Below the pieces are notes generated by a model. The model saw only the letters and a list, made by a program, of their open reading frames with translations. It did no database searches and was not told the DNA's origin. From contig NZ_AP012332.1 of assembly GCF_001042655.1 (NCBI RefSeq), positions 620,001-684,000 on the forward strand: a stretch of 64,000 bases of DNA, read 5' to 3'. The translations under genes were made by a program, and so were the position numbers. Positions 37,820-47,271 of this stretch are shown here, in pieces. The stretch is from Gardnerella vaginalis ATCC 14018 = JCM 11026. GTDB lineage: Bacteria; Actinomycetota; Actinomycetes; Actinomycetales; Bifidobacteriaceae. Position 1 is the stretch's first letter. Each line of letters opens with the position of its first letter.

Positions 37820-37863
37820 AAAAAAACGAGGAACAAATCCAAAATTGGGAGCGTTCCTCGTTT
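37820..37863 (-). terminator. Terminator of the HU gene
   Basis: AAACGAGGAAC (37824-37834) pairs with GTTCCTCGTTT (37853-37863). On the minus strand the stem is followed by a T-run, so it ends the HU transcript. Confidence 0.85.
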
Positions 37864-37893
37864 GCTTGTAAGTCTTACGCTTATCGTTTAAAC

Positions 37894-38175
37894 CTACTCA
37901 GTAACTGCCTTCTTGAGCAAAGAACCAGCGGAGATTCTAACACCGTAAGATGCAGGAATCTTAATGGTTTCGCCAGTGCGTGGGTTGCGGCCAGTGCGCT
38001 CAGCGCGCTTTACACGCTCAGCGGAGAACAGGCCAGTGAGCTTCAAGCCTTCACCAGACTGCAAAGCCTCAACGAACACATCCTGGAATGCGTTGACAGC
38101 GGCCTCGGCCTGTGCCTTGGTAAGGTTGGACTTCTGAGCGATCTTCGAAACGAGATCAGACTTGTTGTATGCCAT
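37894..38175 (-). CDS. hup: HU family nucleoid DNA-binding protein
   Basis: This 93-residue histone-like protein bends and compacts DNA as a dimer. It has the full family pattern: N-terminal helices (MAYNKSDLVSKIAQK), the RxGRNPxTG arm (TGRNPRTGE) and C-terminal KKAV. I chose the ATG at 38175 with AAAGGATG upstream; the frame extends 12 codons further but those residues are not part of the family. The 289-base upstream region to 38464 is extremely AT-rich, with several A-tracts (bent DNA or UP-element-like) and no gene. Confidence 0.95.
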   Translation of the reverse strand: MAYNKSDLVSKIAQKSNLTKAQAEAAVNAFQDVFVEALQSGEGLKLTGLFSAERVKRAERTGRNPRTGETIKIPASYGVRISAGSLLKKAVTE

Positions 38176-38464
38176 ACAAGCATCCTTTGTGTTAGGGGCC
38201 TTCTCTTCCAAAGACCACTTTCACTCATAGATATTAATACATTTTCCCTACAAATGCGCGGTTTTTCGCCGTTTTTCCGAGATTTTTTTACGATTTTTTA
38301 GATTTTTTGCTTGATAAAATACTTTAAAATCGTAGAAATGCCTTATATAGGTTTATTTATACTATTATCAACTAAATAATCTTATATAATAAGAAAGTTG
38401 GTTTTTCAAGATTTTAAGCAGACCATACTAAGCTGTCTAGCTTTTTAAGCATATGTTACATGGT

Positions 38465-40906
38465 CTAAACTAATCCGCGGTTACTAAGACTTTTCATAGC
38501 AAAAGCGCCTATTGGTATTCTTAGCCAGTAGAACATGAGTCTGTAAAGTAGGGTAGCAGATAATGCGATAGTTGGATGAATTCCAACTGAGGTAAAAGCA
38601 AAAGTAAGTGAAGCTTCAACAGCTCCCAATCCACCTGGTGTAGGAACAGCGGAACCAGCAGTATTGGCAACTAGGAACAGTAGCACTGTTTCCCAAGGGT
38701 TTGCATAGTAGCCGAAAGCAAGAAGAGCTACCCAATATCCCAGTCCTGTTGCAAAAACAAGAATAAGACCGCCTACAGTGCCTTTAATGAGCTGTTTAGG
38801 GCTACTTATTAGCTCTTTAATCTGTTTACCATAATCTGAAAGAATAGGAAGATATCTTTTACGTATAAATTTTCGAATAGGTGTAATAATCATAAAAGTG
38901 CATATGATTAGCGTTACTATTCCTATTACTGTTATGAGCATGTGTGTAGGAATCATTCCAGAAAGCACATTTTTACCAGTAAAAATGCCTACGCAGAACA
39001 TAACTAAAGCTGTAACAAGTGCTTGTAAAAGCCAAACTGCACTTGTAATGGCTGTGGCTTGAGCAGCCGAATACCCATTCTTTTTTATAATTTGCATGTT
39101 CACAAAGGCTGGTCCTACGCCAGCTGGCATGGAAACAGCTGTAAACCCAGAAGCAGCTTGTGATGTAAACAGAACGCCAGCAGAAGGGCGTGAATCGTCC
39201 ATAAAAGATCCAACTGTAATCGCAGAACCTACCCAAGCTAGCAAGCTGAATGCAAAGCATAATAGAACCATTAATGTATCCGCGCGTTTAAGAGCAGATA
39301 CAATTTCTTGAGGATGCCACTGTGTTGCAATAGCAGCCAGAGCTGCAACAATAAGAATCAGCGTAACGAAGAATCTAATATTAAAACGGGCTAATCGCAC
39401 TGTATCATAATCTTCGTCATCTGTGTGCTCGCATACCTTTTCACCTAGCTTAGTTTTAAGTTCTTCAAACAATTTCTTATTCCAAGACGTTAATGCTCTA
39501 GTTGATGAAGGAATAGCAGCTTTTTGCATAAAAGGCATTATTTGAGCTAGCTTATCTGCGCCCCAAGTATTCATAGCAGCGTCTATAGCGCTACTTGTAT
39601 CAATGCATGTTGCGATTATTGATAACAGTTGTACTTTGTCTAAAGCAATATTGGTGTCGTCGCTAGCAACATCACCATTTTGCCATCCTGCAATAACCGG
39701 AGTTCCATCTTCTAGCCTTGCAAGTGTTTCTGGGCTTATTCTTCTATGTGTTATTCCTCGATTGTTTGCAATATCGAGGTAGCGCATAAGTCTTTCCGCA
39801 TCTTTAATTGTAAGCGTGTTTAAATTGCATGGCACAAGTACATTATCGGTGTGGAATACCATTATTGAAGATTTTCCACAATCTGTTACTCCATAAACGT
39901 TTGCTGTAGCTAAGTGCAAGCTCCTAAGAACAAGAAGCATTGAAAGATGATGATGTATGGAGTGTCTTGCAGAACGATCTCGTCTAACTGGTATATCTAT
40001 TAGCTTAATCCATTGCCATAGCTGATTTAGATATCCTGGCAAGTGAACCTGATTATCTAGAACCGAAATCACGTATCTTGTTCCATGAATATCAATCGCA
40101 TCGTATAGCCTTGAATTTTCAATCAGATCGTCATCAAGGCTAGATTTCAGAACACCATTATGGTCTGTAGTTAGTGTACGTCTGTTTAATTGAACAAGAT
40201 GAGTAATTCCAATATTTTCTAATGCGTCAACTATATCTTTTCCCCAAGCACCTTTGCTGCGAGTGCCTTTAATAAATCTGATTATTGTACCTATAGCGCG
40301 ACCAATACACCAAGATGTTAAAACACCTGTTAGTGAATGCCATGATGTGACTATTAGTATAGGTGAAGCAATTATTAATGCTTGCCAAGATATTCTTACG
40401 ACTTTACTATCTCGTCTAGGTCCACTAACGGTTAAAAAAGCAACTATTACCGCGTATATGTCTGGCAATAATTCAGTACCGTGACTGCTGGAAATTGAGT
40501 TAAATGATGTAAATAGTGGAGCATTATTTAAAGCAGTGAGAAGATAAGAAATATACCATACGAGAGGATATGTTAATAGCAAGGTTAGTGTAGATATCGT
40601 TGTGTCAATCCAACGTCTTGCGTTAATCATAGAAATTACTACGCTAGCTACTATGGCGATTGTAATTGCTTGCTGGAAAAGAGAAGATGGTAATCCAGTT
40701 ACAATCCACACAATAATTTTTCCAGCATTTTTTGCATCGTGCTCTACGCCTGCGGTTGTGCCAGAAAAACACATTGTAAACAGCACAACCGCAGTTCCTA
40801 GTGCAATAGATATAATCGCGTAAATCAAGTCAGCCCAATTACGAACTAATTTAGGCCTCGTGTCATTAATAACCAAATTTTCTTCTACTTGCGATTGCAT
40901 AAACAC
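38465..40906 (-). CDS. Large membrane protein with C-terminal flippase-like (LPG synthase TM) domain
   Basis: The protein has about 813 residues. An N-terminal membrane block (about 20-215) is followed by a cytoplasmic middle region (about 225-500), whose DVASDDTNIALDKVQLL segment and overall arrangement loosely resemble the degenerate kinase-like region of related actinobacterial proteins. The C-terminal block of about eight helices (510-800) matches the lysylphosphatidylglycerol-synthase transmembrane / UPF0104 family (MPAGVGPAFVNMQII, PTPGGLGAVEASL). Such domains flip or transfer lipid-linked groups; the substrate here is unknown and no LPG synthase catalytic domain follows. It lies 22 bases after purB on the same strand, so probably one transcript. 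Confidence 0.75.
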   Translation of the reverse strand: MFMQSQVEENLVINDTRPKLVRNWADLIYAIISIALGTAVVLFTMCFSGTTAGVEHDAKNAGKIIVWIVTGLPSSLFQQAITIAIVASVVISMINARRWIDTTISTLTLLLTYPLVWYISYLLTALNNAPLFTSFNSISSSHGTELLPDIYAVIVAFLTVSGPRRDSKVVRISWQALIIASPILIVTSWHSLTGVLTSWCIGRAIGTIIRFIKGTRSKGAWGKDIVDALENIGITHLVQLNRRTLTTDHNGVLKSSLDDDLIENSRLYDAIDIHGTRYVISVLDNQVHLPGYLNQLWQWIKLIDIPVRRDRSARHSIHHHLSMLLVLRSLHLATANVYGVTDCGKSSIMVFHTDNVLVPCNLNTLTIKDAERLMRYLDIANNRGITHRRISPETLARLEDGTPVIAGWQNGDVASDDTNIALDKVQLLSIIATCIDTSSAIDAAMNTWGADKLAQIMPFMQKAAIPSSTRALTSWNKKLFEELKTKLGEKVCEHTDDEDYDTVRLARFNIRFFVTLILIVAALAAIATQWHPQEIVSALKRADTLMVLLCFAFSLLAWVGSAITVGSFMDDSRPSAGVLFTSQAASGFTAVSMPAGVGPAFVNMQIIKKNGYSAAQATAITSAVWLLQALVTALVMFCVGIFTGKNVLSGMIPTHMLITVIGIVTLIICTFMIITPIRKFIRKRYLPILSDYGKQIKELISSPKQLIKGTVGGLILVFATGLGYWVALLAFGYYANPWETVLLFLVANTAGSAVPTPGGLGAVEASLTFAFTSVGIHPTIALSATLLYRLMFYWLRIPIGAFAMKSLSNRGLV

Positions 40907-40928
40907 ACCGTTTATTTATTAAATAAAA

Positions 40929-42371
40929 TTATCGAATAAAATCAACCAGCCTAGATGCAATACCAGTATAAGATTCTGGTGTAAGAGCTTTCAACCTATT
41001 TGCTGTTTCTCTATCAAAGTTTCTAGAAGATATAAACTCTTCAACATTTTGTCTAGAAATACTATGACCGCGCATTAATTCTTTAACCTGCTCATATGGG
41101 CGTTCCATTCCTTCTACGCCAGCAATTTCTTGAGCTCTCATAGCAGTTTGGATTGGTTCTCCAAGAACTTCCCAATTGCTGTTAAGCTCTTCGCTCATCA
41201 TTTGCGTGTTTGGATGAATCGACTTTAAGCCGCCAAGAAGATTGTTCAAAGCAAGAAGAGCATAACCGAATGCGGAACCAACGTTTCGTTGAGTAGTTGA
41301 ATCTGTTAAGTCTCGCTGCCAACGGCTCTCGGTAAGTGTTGCGCAAAGAGTGTCGAAAAGTGCGCAAGAAATCTCAAGATTTGCTTCCGCGTTTTCGAAT
41401 CGAATAGGATTCACTTTGTGAGGCATTGTGGAAGATCCTGTAGCTCCTTTAACTGGAACTTGTACAAAAACTCCGCGAGAAATGTACATCCACACGTCTA
41501 CAGCAAGATTGTGAAGAATATGATTAATGTGACTTACTGTGCTATAAAGCTCTGCTTGCCAATCGTGGCTTTCGATTTGCGTTGTAAGAGGATTGAAGCA
41601 AAGACCCATTCTATTTTCTACAAATTCTTTAGAAACGCTAAGCCAATCAACATTAGGGAAAGCAGCAAGATGAGCGCCAAAAGTTCCAGTAGCACCATTT
41701 ATCTTTCCAAGATACTCTTGGGAGTTAAGGTGTTTTAGCTGGCGATTTAGTCTATAAACAAACACTGCAAGCTCTTTACCTAAAGTTGTAGGAGTGGCAG
41801 GCTGACCGTGAGTGAGAGATAGCATTGGCATATCTCTATACTCTTGTGCTTTTTGGGTTAGGTAATCAACAATAGCTTTCAAATTTGGCGTGTATACGTT
41901 TTCAACCGCGTTTTTTACGCACCTCGCTATAGAAAGATTGTTTATATCTTCACTCGTGCATGCAAAATGAACTAATGTTTTAAGATTGCTAAGCTGGGTT
42001 TTATGCCCTAATACTTGCTCTGCTTTGTCTAACTCGTCGTCAATGTAGTATTCAACAGCTTTAACGTCGTGATGTGTTATAGCTTCGTGAGCTGCATGGC
42101 GTTTTATTCCTTCTGCTCCAAAATTTTCTGGAATTGCACGCAAATAATCGCATTCTTCATCTATTAAAGGATTTACGCCGTCTACAATGGTTTTGAATCC
42201 GTTTCCCTTGTATCCGTTTGCTAAAAGGATCATCCATTCAACCTCTACGCGCATGCGCTCGCGGTTTAAGGCTGGTTCGCTTAGAAATTCTACAAGATCA
42301 ACAGTTTGATTGTGGTATCTTCCGTCTAGCGGAGTCAAAGCAATAGCAGGGCAAATATCAGTAAGCTTCAT
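40929..42371 (-). CDS. purB: Adenylosuccinate lyase
   Basis: This 480-residue enzyme of the fumarase/aspartase superfamily cleaves SAICAR and adenylosuccinate in purine synthesis, releasing fumarate. The signature loop is SSTMPHKVNPIRFEN; the general acid region is THGQPATPTTLGKE with its His, and TSEDINN binds substrate. Length and motifs correspond to the long PurB form as in E. coli. ATG at 42371. It is followed by the flippase-like gene. Confidence 0.95.
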   Translation of the reverse strand: MKLTDICPAIALTPLDGRYHNQTVDLVEFLSEPALNRERMRVEVEWMILLANGYKGNGFKTIVDGVNPLIDEECDYLRAIPENFGAEGIKRHAAHEAITHHDVKAVEYYIDDELDKAEQVLGHKTQLSNLKTLVHFACTSEDINNLSIARCVKNAVENVYTPNLKAIVDYLTQKAQEYRDMPMLSLTHGQPATPTTLGKELAVFVYRLNRQLKHLNSQEYLGKINGATGTFGAHLAAFPNVDWLSVSKEFVENRMGLCFNPLTTQIESHDWQAELYSTVSHINHILHNLAVDVWMYISRGVFVQVPVKGATGSSTMPHKVNPIRFENAEANLEISCALFDTLCATLTESRWQRDLTDSTTQRNVGSAFGYALLALNNLLGGLKSIHPNTQMMSEELNSNWEVLGEPIQTAMRAQEIAGVEGMERPYEQVKELMRGHSISRQNVEEFISSRNFDRETANRLKALTPESYTGIASRLVDFIR

Positions 42372-42440
42372 ACTTTAAAGGTTACAGCATGGCATGAAAC
42401 TACTAGGTGTTTTGAGCGGTTATTAGTTAATGGCGCATAG

Positions 42441-44111
42441 TTAATGGCTCATAATTCCTTGCCATAGTGTTGTTTCTTCTAATTCGTCACCTAGTGTTTT
42501 TCTAAAATGCTCTTCTTGCATTCGTATCTCTTTAGATCCAAGTTGATGAGCGTCTTCATAAGCTGCTTTATGATAATTCAAATCATGTGTGAGCGTTCCT
42601 TCTTCTGGTACATTTTTTACTAAGATTCCATCTTTTTCAAAAAGTTTTTCATTTTTATAACTTTTAGTTCTGTATTGTTTATTGTTTTTCTTATTATTTT
42701 CTTTATTTTTGTTTTGCGATTTTATTCCATTTACAACAAGTGAATTGTATATTGCATTATGAGCTGTTTTAGGGGCGATTGTGCCATTGTGAGCAGTAGC
42801 GCTTTTCTTTGCAGTTCCATGTATTGTAACCCAATTATTTCTATTTGGATTAGATGCGCCATCTAAGGTAGGAACTAGTTCGTCTTCCATTTCTATGCTT
42901 GTGACCCAAGTTTTATTTGGTATTGGATGGTTTGCTATTGGAGATCCAGCAGTTACTATGTGTTTTATGTTGTATTGTTTTGAGTAATCGCTAGCTATGC
43001 TTGCAGCTACAATTCCTCCTTGTGAATGTCCAACAAGAATAACTGAGTCTTTTGCTTTAATTCCGCTTTTTCTCATGGCTTCTATAACCATTCTTGTGCT
43101 GTCTGCATTTTGTCTTACGTTTTTAGAACTACTCATAACTTCTGCGTTTTGTGGCCATCCAAAAGGAGATTTTGGTTTGCCATCTGTTCCAGGTATTGTA
43201 ACAAGCCAAGATATGCTACCGTCTTTTTTCTTAAAGCGTTGTATTGTTATTGTTGCTGCATCTGCGTTTATTTTAGGCGGTTTTACGCCAAGGTTTCCAT
43301 TTGAAAGATCTGTTAGATTTCCAAGAGCTTGACTAATATTACTTCCTCTGTAATGAAATATTTTTGAATATTCTCTGTGAGGTAATCTAATTTTTATTAC
43401 TTTAAGATTATTCCCTTGTTTTGCATCGTTGATTTTTGCGCTAAACAAGCTTAATGCACTTGCAAGCTTAGAAACTGGATCGTTTGAATGCTTATTTGAA
43501 TTTCTTTCTTGAATACTAGAAATAAAATGCACAGGAATTCCCGTTACGGGGTTTATTAGAAAATGCTTAGAAAAGCCTCTAATAAAGCCTTGTTGAATTG
43601 GTGCAGTTTCATGACTCCATTTAGAAAAGTTTTTCATACCGCTTTTTTGAGTCATATCTAAAAGTATGCTAAATCCTACGCTTGCAAAGAATGGTACTGC
43701 TGTAATAGGAAAGATACTTGTACCAATCGATACAAGATTATCTAAGTTTTCTCTATTTTTGTATTCTGCGTTAGCATATAGATTATTTGCTCTGATTATT
43801 AGAGAAGATAATTCATCAAGTTTATTTGATAACGATTCGCATTGGCTTGATTTTATTCTGCATTCTGCAGGATCCAATAGCGGTTGTAAAGAATCGTCGT
43901 TAAAATAACCATTAAAATTTTTGTTATTTTCAGAGAAAACAGATGATTTTTGGCTTTCAATCTGCATCGCAGCTTGCATCCAGCTTGTGCTTAACGAGTG
44001 GAAATCGTTGGATAGTTCTTGTAATTTTGCGGATTTTGTTTTGTATTCGCTAGCATCAGCTACGCTAATGGTTTTCCCACCTGTTATTGTTGATTTAACT
44101 CTCCAAGGCAT
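42441..44111 (-). CDS. Candidate type VII-secreted lipase-like protein with N-terminal WXG-type helical region
   Basis: This 556-residue protein starts with two predicted helical hairpins (about 15-125; ELSNDFHSLSTSWMQAAMQIES, then a second block), a pattern like the WXG/LXG modules that guide T7SS export. A hydrophobic segment lies near 130-155. An alpha/beta-hydrolase domain follows with the nucleophile elbow GHSQGG (Ser363), Asp candidates in EMEDELVP and a His in TIHG or AHN. The C-terminal 60 residues are charged and helical. The ATG at 44111 is preceded by GGAGGTGA, whose TGA is the stop codon of the small WXG gene, so the pair is tightly coupled. Substrate, export route and toxicity are inferred; no immunity gene is evident nearby. 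Confidence 0.6.
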   Translation of the reverse strand: MPWRVKSTITGGKTISVADASEYKTKSAKLQELSNDFHSLSTSWMQAAMQIESQKSSVFSENNKNFNGYFNDDSLQPLLDPAECRIKSSQCESLSNKLDELSSLIIRANNLYANAEYKNRENLDNLVSIGTSIFPITAVPFFASVGFSILLDMTQKSGMKNFSKWSHETAPIQQGFIRGFSKHFLINPVTGIPVHFISSIQERNSNKHSNDPVSKLASALSLFSAKINDAKQGNNLKVIKIRLPHREYSKIFHYRGSNISQALGNLTDLSNGNLGVKPPKINADAATITIQRFKKKDGSISWLVTIPGTDGKPKSPFGWPQNAEVMSSSKNVRQNADSTRMVIEAMRKSGIKAKDSVILVGHSQGGIVAASIASDYSKQYNIKHIVTAGSPIANHPIPNKTWVTSIEMEDELVPTLDGASNPNRNNWVTIHGTAKKSATAHNGTIAPKTAHNAIYNSLVVNGIKSQNKNKENNKKNNKQYRTKSYKNEKLFEKDGILVKNVPEEGTLTHDLNYHKAAYEDAHQLGSKEIRMQEEHFRKTLGDELEETTLWQGIMSH

Positions 44112-44116
44112 TAAAT

Positions 44117-44317
44117 TCACCTCCATAAGTTGATTTTTGAGTTAATAGAGCCAATTTCGCATGCTTTTTTGGCAGCATTAAACATTTCTTCATTGAACGC
44201 GTTTGCGGCTTTTCCATGCCAATCTTTAAGAGTATTTGAATGTGCTTCGCCAAGCACGCTGTTAGAACATTGTTCTGTTCTTGCTATCAGCCAGTAATAA
44301 TTATTAAATGTATGCAT
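44117..44317 (-). CDS. Small WXG-like protein upstream of the lipase-like gene
   Basis: This is a 66-residue protein with WHGKAANAF, the WxG turn and following helix seen in WXG100 proteins. The helix before the turn is short (about 32 residues against about 40), so it is either a compact variant or starts further upstream. Its stop codon lies within the Shine-Dalgarno of the lipase-like gene, 5 bases before that start. It is probably a secretion partner for that protein, as small helical partners are for LXG toxins. No clear Shine-Dalgarno precedes the chosen ATG at 44317. Confidence 0.55.
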   Translation of the reverse strand: MHTFNNYYWLIARTEQCSNSVLGEAHSNTLKDWHGKAANAFNEEMFNAAKKACEIGSINSKINLWR

Positions 44318-44435
44318 ACAAAGTATTACACACAATGTTTTTTAAATAGTCACGAAAAATCTTTTAATGTGGTTAAAGGTTCCAAAATATTGAAATATAA
44401 GGGTTTATATTCTATTAGATATTTTTTTATTACCT

Positions 44436-45050
44436 TTACCACGGCTTGTTACTTGAATCTTCTTGTTTAGAAGACTTTATTTTTCCGGACTTACTATTTG
44501 AATCATTATTGCTGTAATCTTTTTCGGATTGGTTTATTTGATTCTGGTCTTGATCTTTTTGATTGTTTTGTTTTAATAAGTCTTCGACCTTCTTTTTTTG
44601 AGAATCGCTTAAACTAGAATTCCCAGATTTGTCCTGCAAATTATTTTTTTGGTTTCGGTCATTATAGTTGGATTGTGCACTAGAATCAGTATTTTTTTTA
44701 TCTTCATCAATTTGTTTTTGTAAGAATCTAGTAAGTCTTTTAGATATTAGTGCGTTGTGCTCAATACTATTTTTTATGTGAGGTAAAAGAATAGTGTATG
44801 GCGATTTTGCTTCGCTAAATTGATCATCAACCTGTTTTTGAGATACGAGCAATATTTCTCTATCTGCATCAACTTTTTTTGACGCTTTTATGTTATTTAT
44901 TAGTGATTTTGTGGCAGAATTATACGTTGATTCTGCTTTAAGATTAGTAATAGACAAATAAGCTGATATAGCGCATAAGGCTATAACAATAGAAGATAAA
45001 GTAACAAGAGAAAATCTTAGGAGTGACTTAGGTGTGATTCTGCTAATCAT
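44436..45050 (-). CDS. Membrane-anchored protein of unknown function, last gene of the MoxR/VWA operon
   Basis: This 204-residue protein has one N-terminal membrane segment (about 11-33), a helical extracellular part (about 35-120) and a long Asn/Gln/Lys/Asp/Ser-rich low-complexity tail. I think it resembles bifid proteins annotated as DUF6466, but cannot confirm this. The ATG overlaps the preceding stop (ATGA), as do most junctions in this operon, so it is co-translated with the VWA proteins. Confidence 0.65.
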   Translation of the reverse strand: MISRITPKSLLRFSLVTLSSIVIALCAISAYLSITNLKAESTYNSATKSLINNIKASKKVDADREILLVSQKQVDDQFSEAKSPYTILLPHIKNSIEHNALISKRLTRFLQKQIDEDKKNTDSSAQSNYNDRNQKNNLQDKSGNSSLSDSQKKKVEDLLKQNNQKDQDQNQINQSEKDYSNNDSNSKSGKIKSSKQEDSSNKPW

Positions 45051-46084
45051 ATAAGCTTCCTTGATTTTGTAATCCAGCATGATAATTCCCAAAGAATCAA
45101 TATGCTTGCAAGAATAGCAAAAGGCCAAACGATTGGCTCAGGTCTAAGTCTCGGCTTAACAGTATTGTTCTGTCTCCATTGTTTAGAAAGAATATTTTTT
45201 GCTTCTAATCCAATAGAGTGATTTTTGCTAGAGTCAACATATTTTCCACTAACCTCATCAGCTATATTCTTAAGATTCTGCGGATCCATCTTAGATATTC
45301 CAGGTTTTCCAGTAGATGGGTCAATAATCCATTTACCAGATTGTTTTGTAGAAGAATCTGTAGAATTTATATCATCTAAATCATTTAGCTTAGTGGTGGT
45401 ATTTGGGATTTTCCCGCCATTTTTAGAACCTACGCCAATAACATAAGCATGATTCACGTATCCGCGTAGAGATGAGAATGTTCTACGCTTTCTAGAAGTT
45501 GTTTCTTCTCCATCGCTTATTAAATATAAAACTGTAACGTCTTGCGGATGAGCGTCATGAATTGCCTTAGCTTCAAGAAGAGTTTTATCTAGGGGAGCAT
45601 CCAAACTAGTTCCATTTGAAACTCCAACAGGTTCAGTGTTGATAGTATCAACCCAATTTTCAATTGCATTAGAATCTGGCGTAAGTGGAACATCAACACT
45701 AGAAGACGCTCCAAACCTAATAGCAGTAAAACTTGCGTTTATGTAATTATTTGTAATTTGTTTTATTATTTGTTTTGCAGAATTAAACCTAGTGGTTGTG
45801 TTGTTGTTTAAATCCTTAGAATCATTAACATTCATAGAGCCAGTAACATCTAAAACAAATATAACATTTGTAGCATTAAGAGAGCGTTGCAAGGTGCTTT
45901 TCATAACACAAGGGCATAATGCGCAAATAGCTAGAAGAATGCATATCAACACTCTTCGAACCCTCATATAAATTGTTTCGTCCGAACTAAGGTTTTTGCG
46001 ATTAATTGGGAAAATTTCATATAATGCCAAAATGCCAAGAATTGCAATAGCAACTAGCGAAATCCAACTAAAAGATATTTTCAT
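45047..46084 (-). CDS. VWA-domain membrane protein (BatB-like)
   Basis: This 345-residue protein has two N-terminal membrane helices, a von Willebrand A domain (about 75-270) with the metal-ion-dependent adhesion motif DVTGSM and SDGEETTS, and a C-terminal membrane helix. VWA proteins beside MoxR ATPases (aerotolerance Bat-type operons) are thought to act as metal-dependent assembly chaperones at the membrane. ATGA overlaps at both ends couple it to its neighbours. Confidence 0.85.
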   Translation of the reverse strand: MKISFSWISLVAIAILGILALYEIFPINRKNLSSDETIYMRVRRVLICILLAICALCPCVMKSTLQRSLNATNVIFVLDVTGSMNVNDSKDLNNNTTTRFNSAKQIIKQITNNYINASFTAIRFGASSSVDVPLTPDSNAIENWVDTINTEPVGVSNGTSLDAPLDKTLLEAKAIHDAHPQDVTVLYLISDGEETTSRKRRTFSSLRGYVNHAYVIGVGSKNGGKIPNTTTKLNDLDDINSTDSSTKQSGKWIIDPSTGKPGISKMDPQNLKNIADEVSGKYVDSSKNHSIGLEAKNILSKQWRQNNTVKPRLRPEPIVWPFAILASILILWELSCWITKSRKLI

Positions 46085-47271
46085 CGTTTTATCCTTCTCG
46101 CTGAAATAAGCCAGAGAGTTACAAAAATAACCGCAAATATTGTTGCAATACTAGGATCGTCGCTTAAAGCAGATTGTGTAGAGTCCTTTTGCATAATTGT
46201 GTGCTGCTGTTCAATTTTACGTACCAAAGCTAAAACAGAATCAGAATTATGCTGAGTTAAGAAAATGCCACCATTTTTTTCAATAAGTTCACGCATCTGA
46301 TTAGTAGTGTTCTCATTTTCGCTTTGAGTAGATCCAGAATACAATCCATCGACTTGAATATTAGCTCGTTTTGTTAGATCTAAAGCTTGCTTAAGAGAGT
46401 AAACTGGTTTCCCAGAAACAACATTATCTGTAGCTAAAACAATAGATGCACTACGATTAAGACGATTATGAGGTTTTTGGGAGTTGCTAGAAGAACCATA
46501 TACAACTCCAGGAATCATTGCAGCGCAACTAACAAGACCATCGCCAATTAACGATGTTGCTTCTTTTCGGTTTTGCGTACCATCAAGCCACGTGGAAATC
46601 TGCTGATACTGCTTTTGTTGCATATTGTCGATTTTGTCTTGTGTTTGAACTCCATCCAACAGCTTAGAAGCGTACTGCAACTGTTTTTTAACAAGTGAAT
46701 AATCGTCTGTAAGAGGAAAAACAGTTCTAGAAGTTGAATTAAAAATACTCAAACCAATGCGCTCGCCTTGAAAATGCTCAACAAATTTCAAATAAGCGTT
46801 AATAACTTCCAAATCATACGGCAGAGTAGATCCAGAAACATCTAAGCATAAAACAATATCTCTAGAGCTTGATTGTTCGTTTGCGTTTAAAACTCTTGAA
46901 GGTCTAGAGCTGAGAATTGTAGTGCATATAAGAGCTAGGATAAGCATTATAAAAGAGAATTTGCGAAGAATATTCCATAGTCTCCATTTTCTAGCACATA
47001 AACTTCCTTGCAAATCCTCGTCTAAAGTAAATGTTCTCAAAAAGCTTGATTCTAAAATGTTTTTTGAATTGTACGAATGATTCTTTAAGTTGTGTCGTTT
47101 AACCTCGCTAATCACTAATACAGTTATAAGAATTATTACGCTTGCTAAAACACCAAAAAACAGGACTATTGGCCATTTAAGTCGCATAGAGAAAATAGAT
47201 GAAACGAGTGTTGAATAATTATATATTTGGCAGTTACATAATGTTGAGAATGATAATGTGGAGAATGTCAT
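46081..47271 (-). CDS. VWA-domain membrane protein (BatA-like)
   Basis: This 396-residue protein has a membrane helix after a short N-terminal stretch, a VWA domain with MIDAS motif DVSGST (about residue 145) and ATDNVV, and a C-terminal membrane helix followed by a basic tail. The ATG at 47271 overlaps the previous stop (ATGA); an internal ATG at 47187 (MRLKWPIVLFF) would give a more typical N-terminus. It is paired with the BatB-like gene next to it. Confidence 0.82.
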   Translation of the reverse strand: MTFSTLSFSTLCNCQIYNYSTLVSSIFSMRLKWPIVLFFGVLASVIILITVLVISEVKRHNLKNHSYNSKNILESSFLRTFTLDEDLQGSLCARKWRLWNILRKFSFIMLILALICTTILSSRPSRVLNANEQSSSRDIVLCLDVSGSTLPYDLEVINAYLKFVEHFQGERIGLSIFNSTSRTVFPLTDDYSLVKKQLQYASKLLDGVQTQDKIDNMQQKQYQQISTWLDGTQNRKEATSLIGDGLVSCAAMIPGVVYGSSSNSQKPHNRLNRSASIVLATDNVVSGKPVYSLKQALDLTKRANIQVDGLYSGSTQSENENTTNQMRELIEKNGGIFLTQHNSDSVLALVRKIEQQHTIMQKDSTQSALSDDPSIATIFAVIFVTLWLISARRIKR

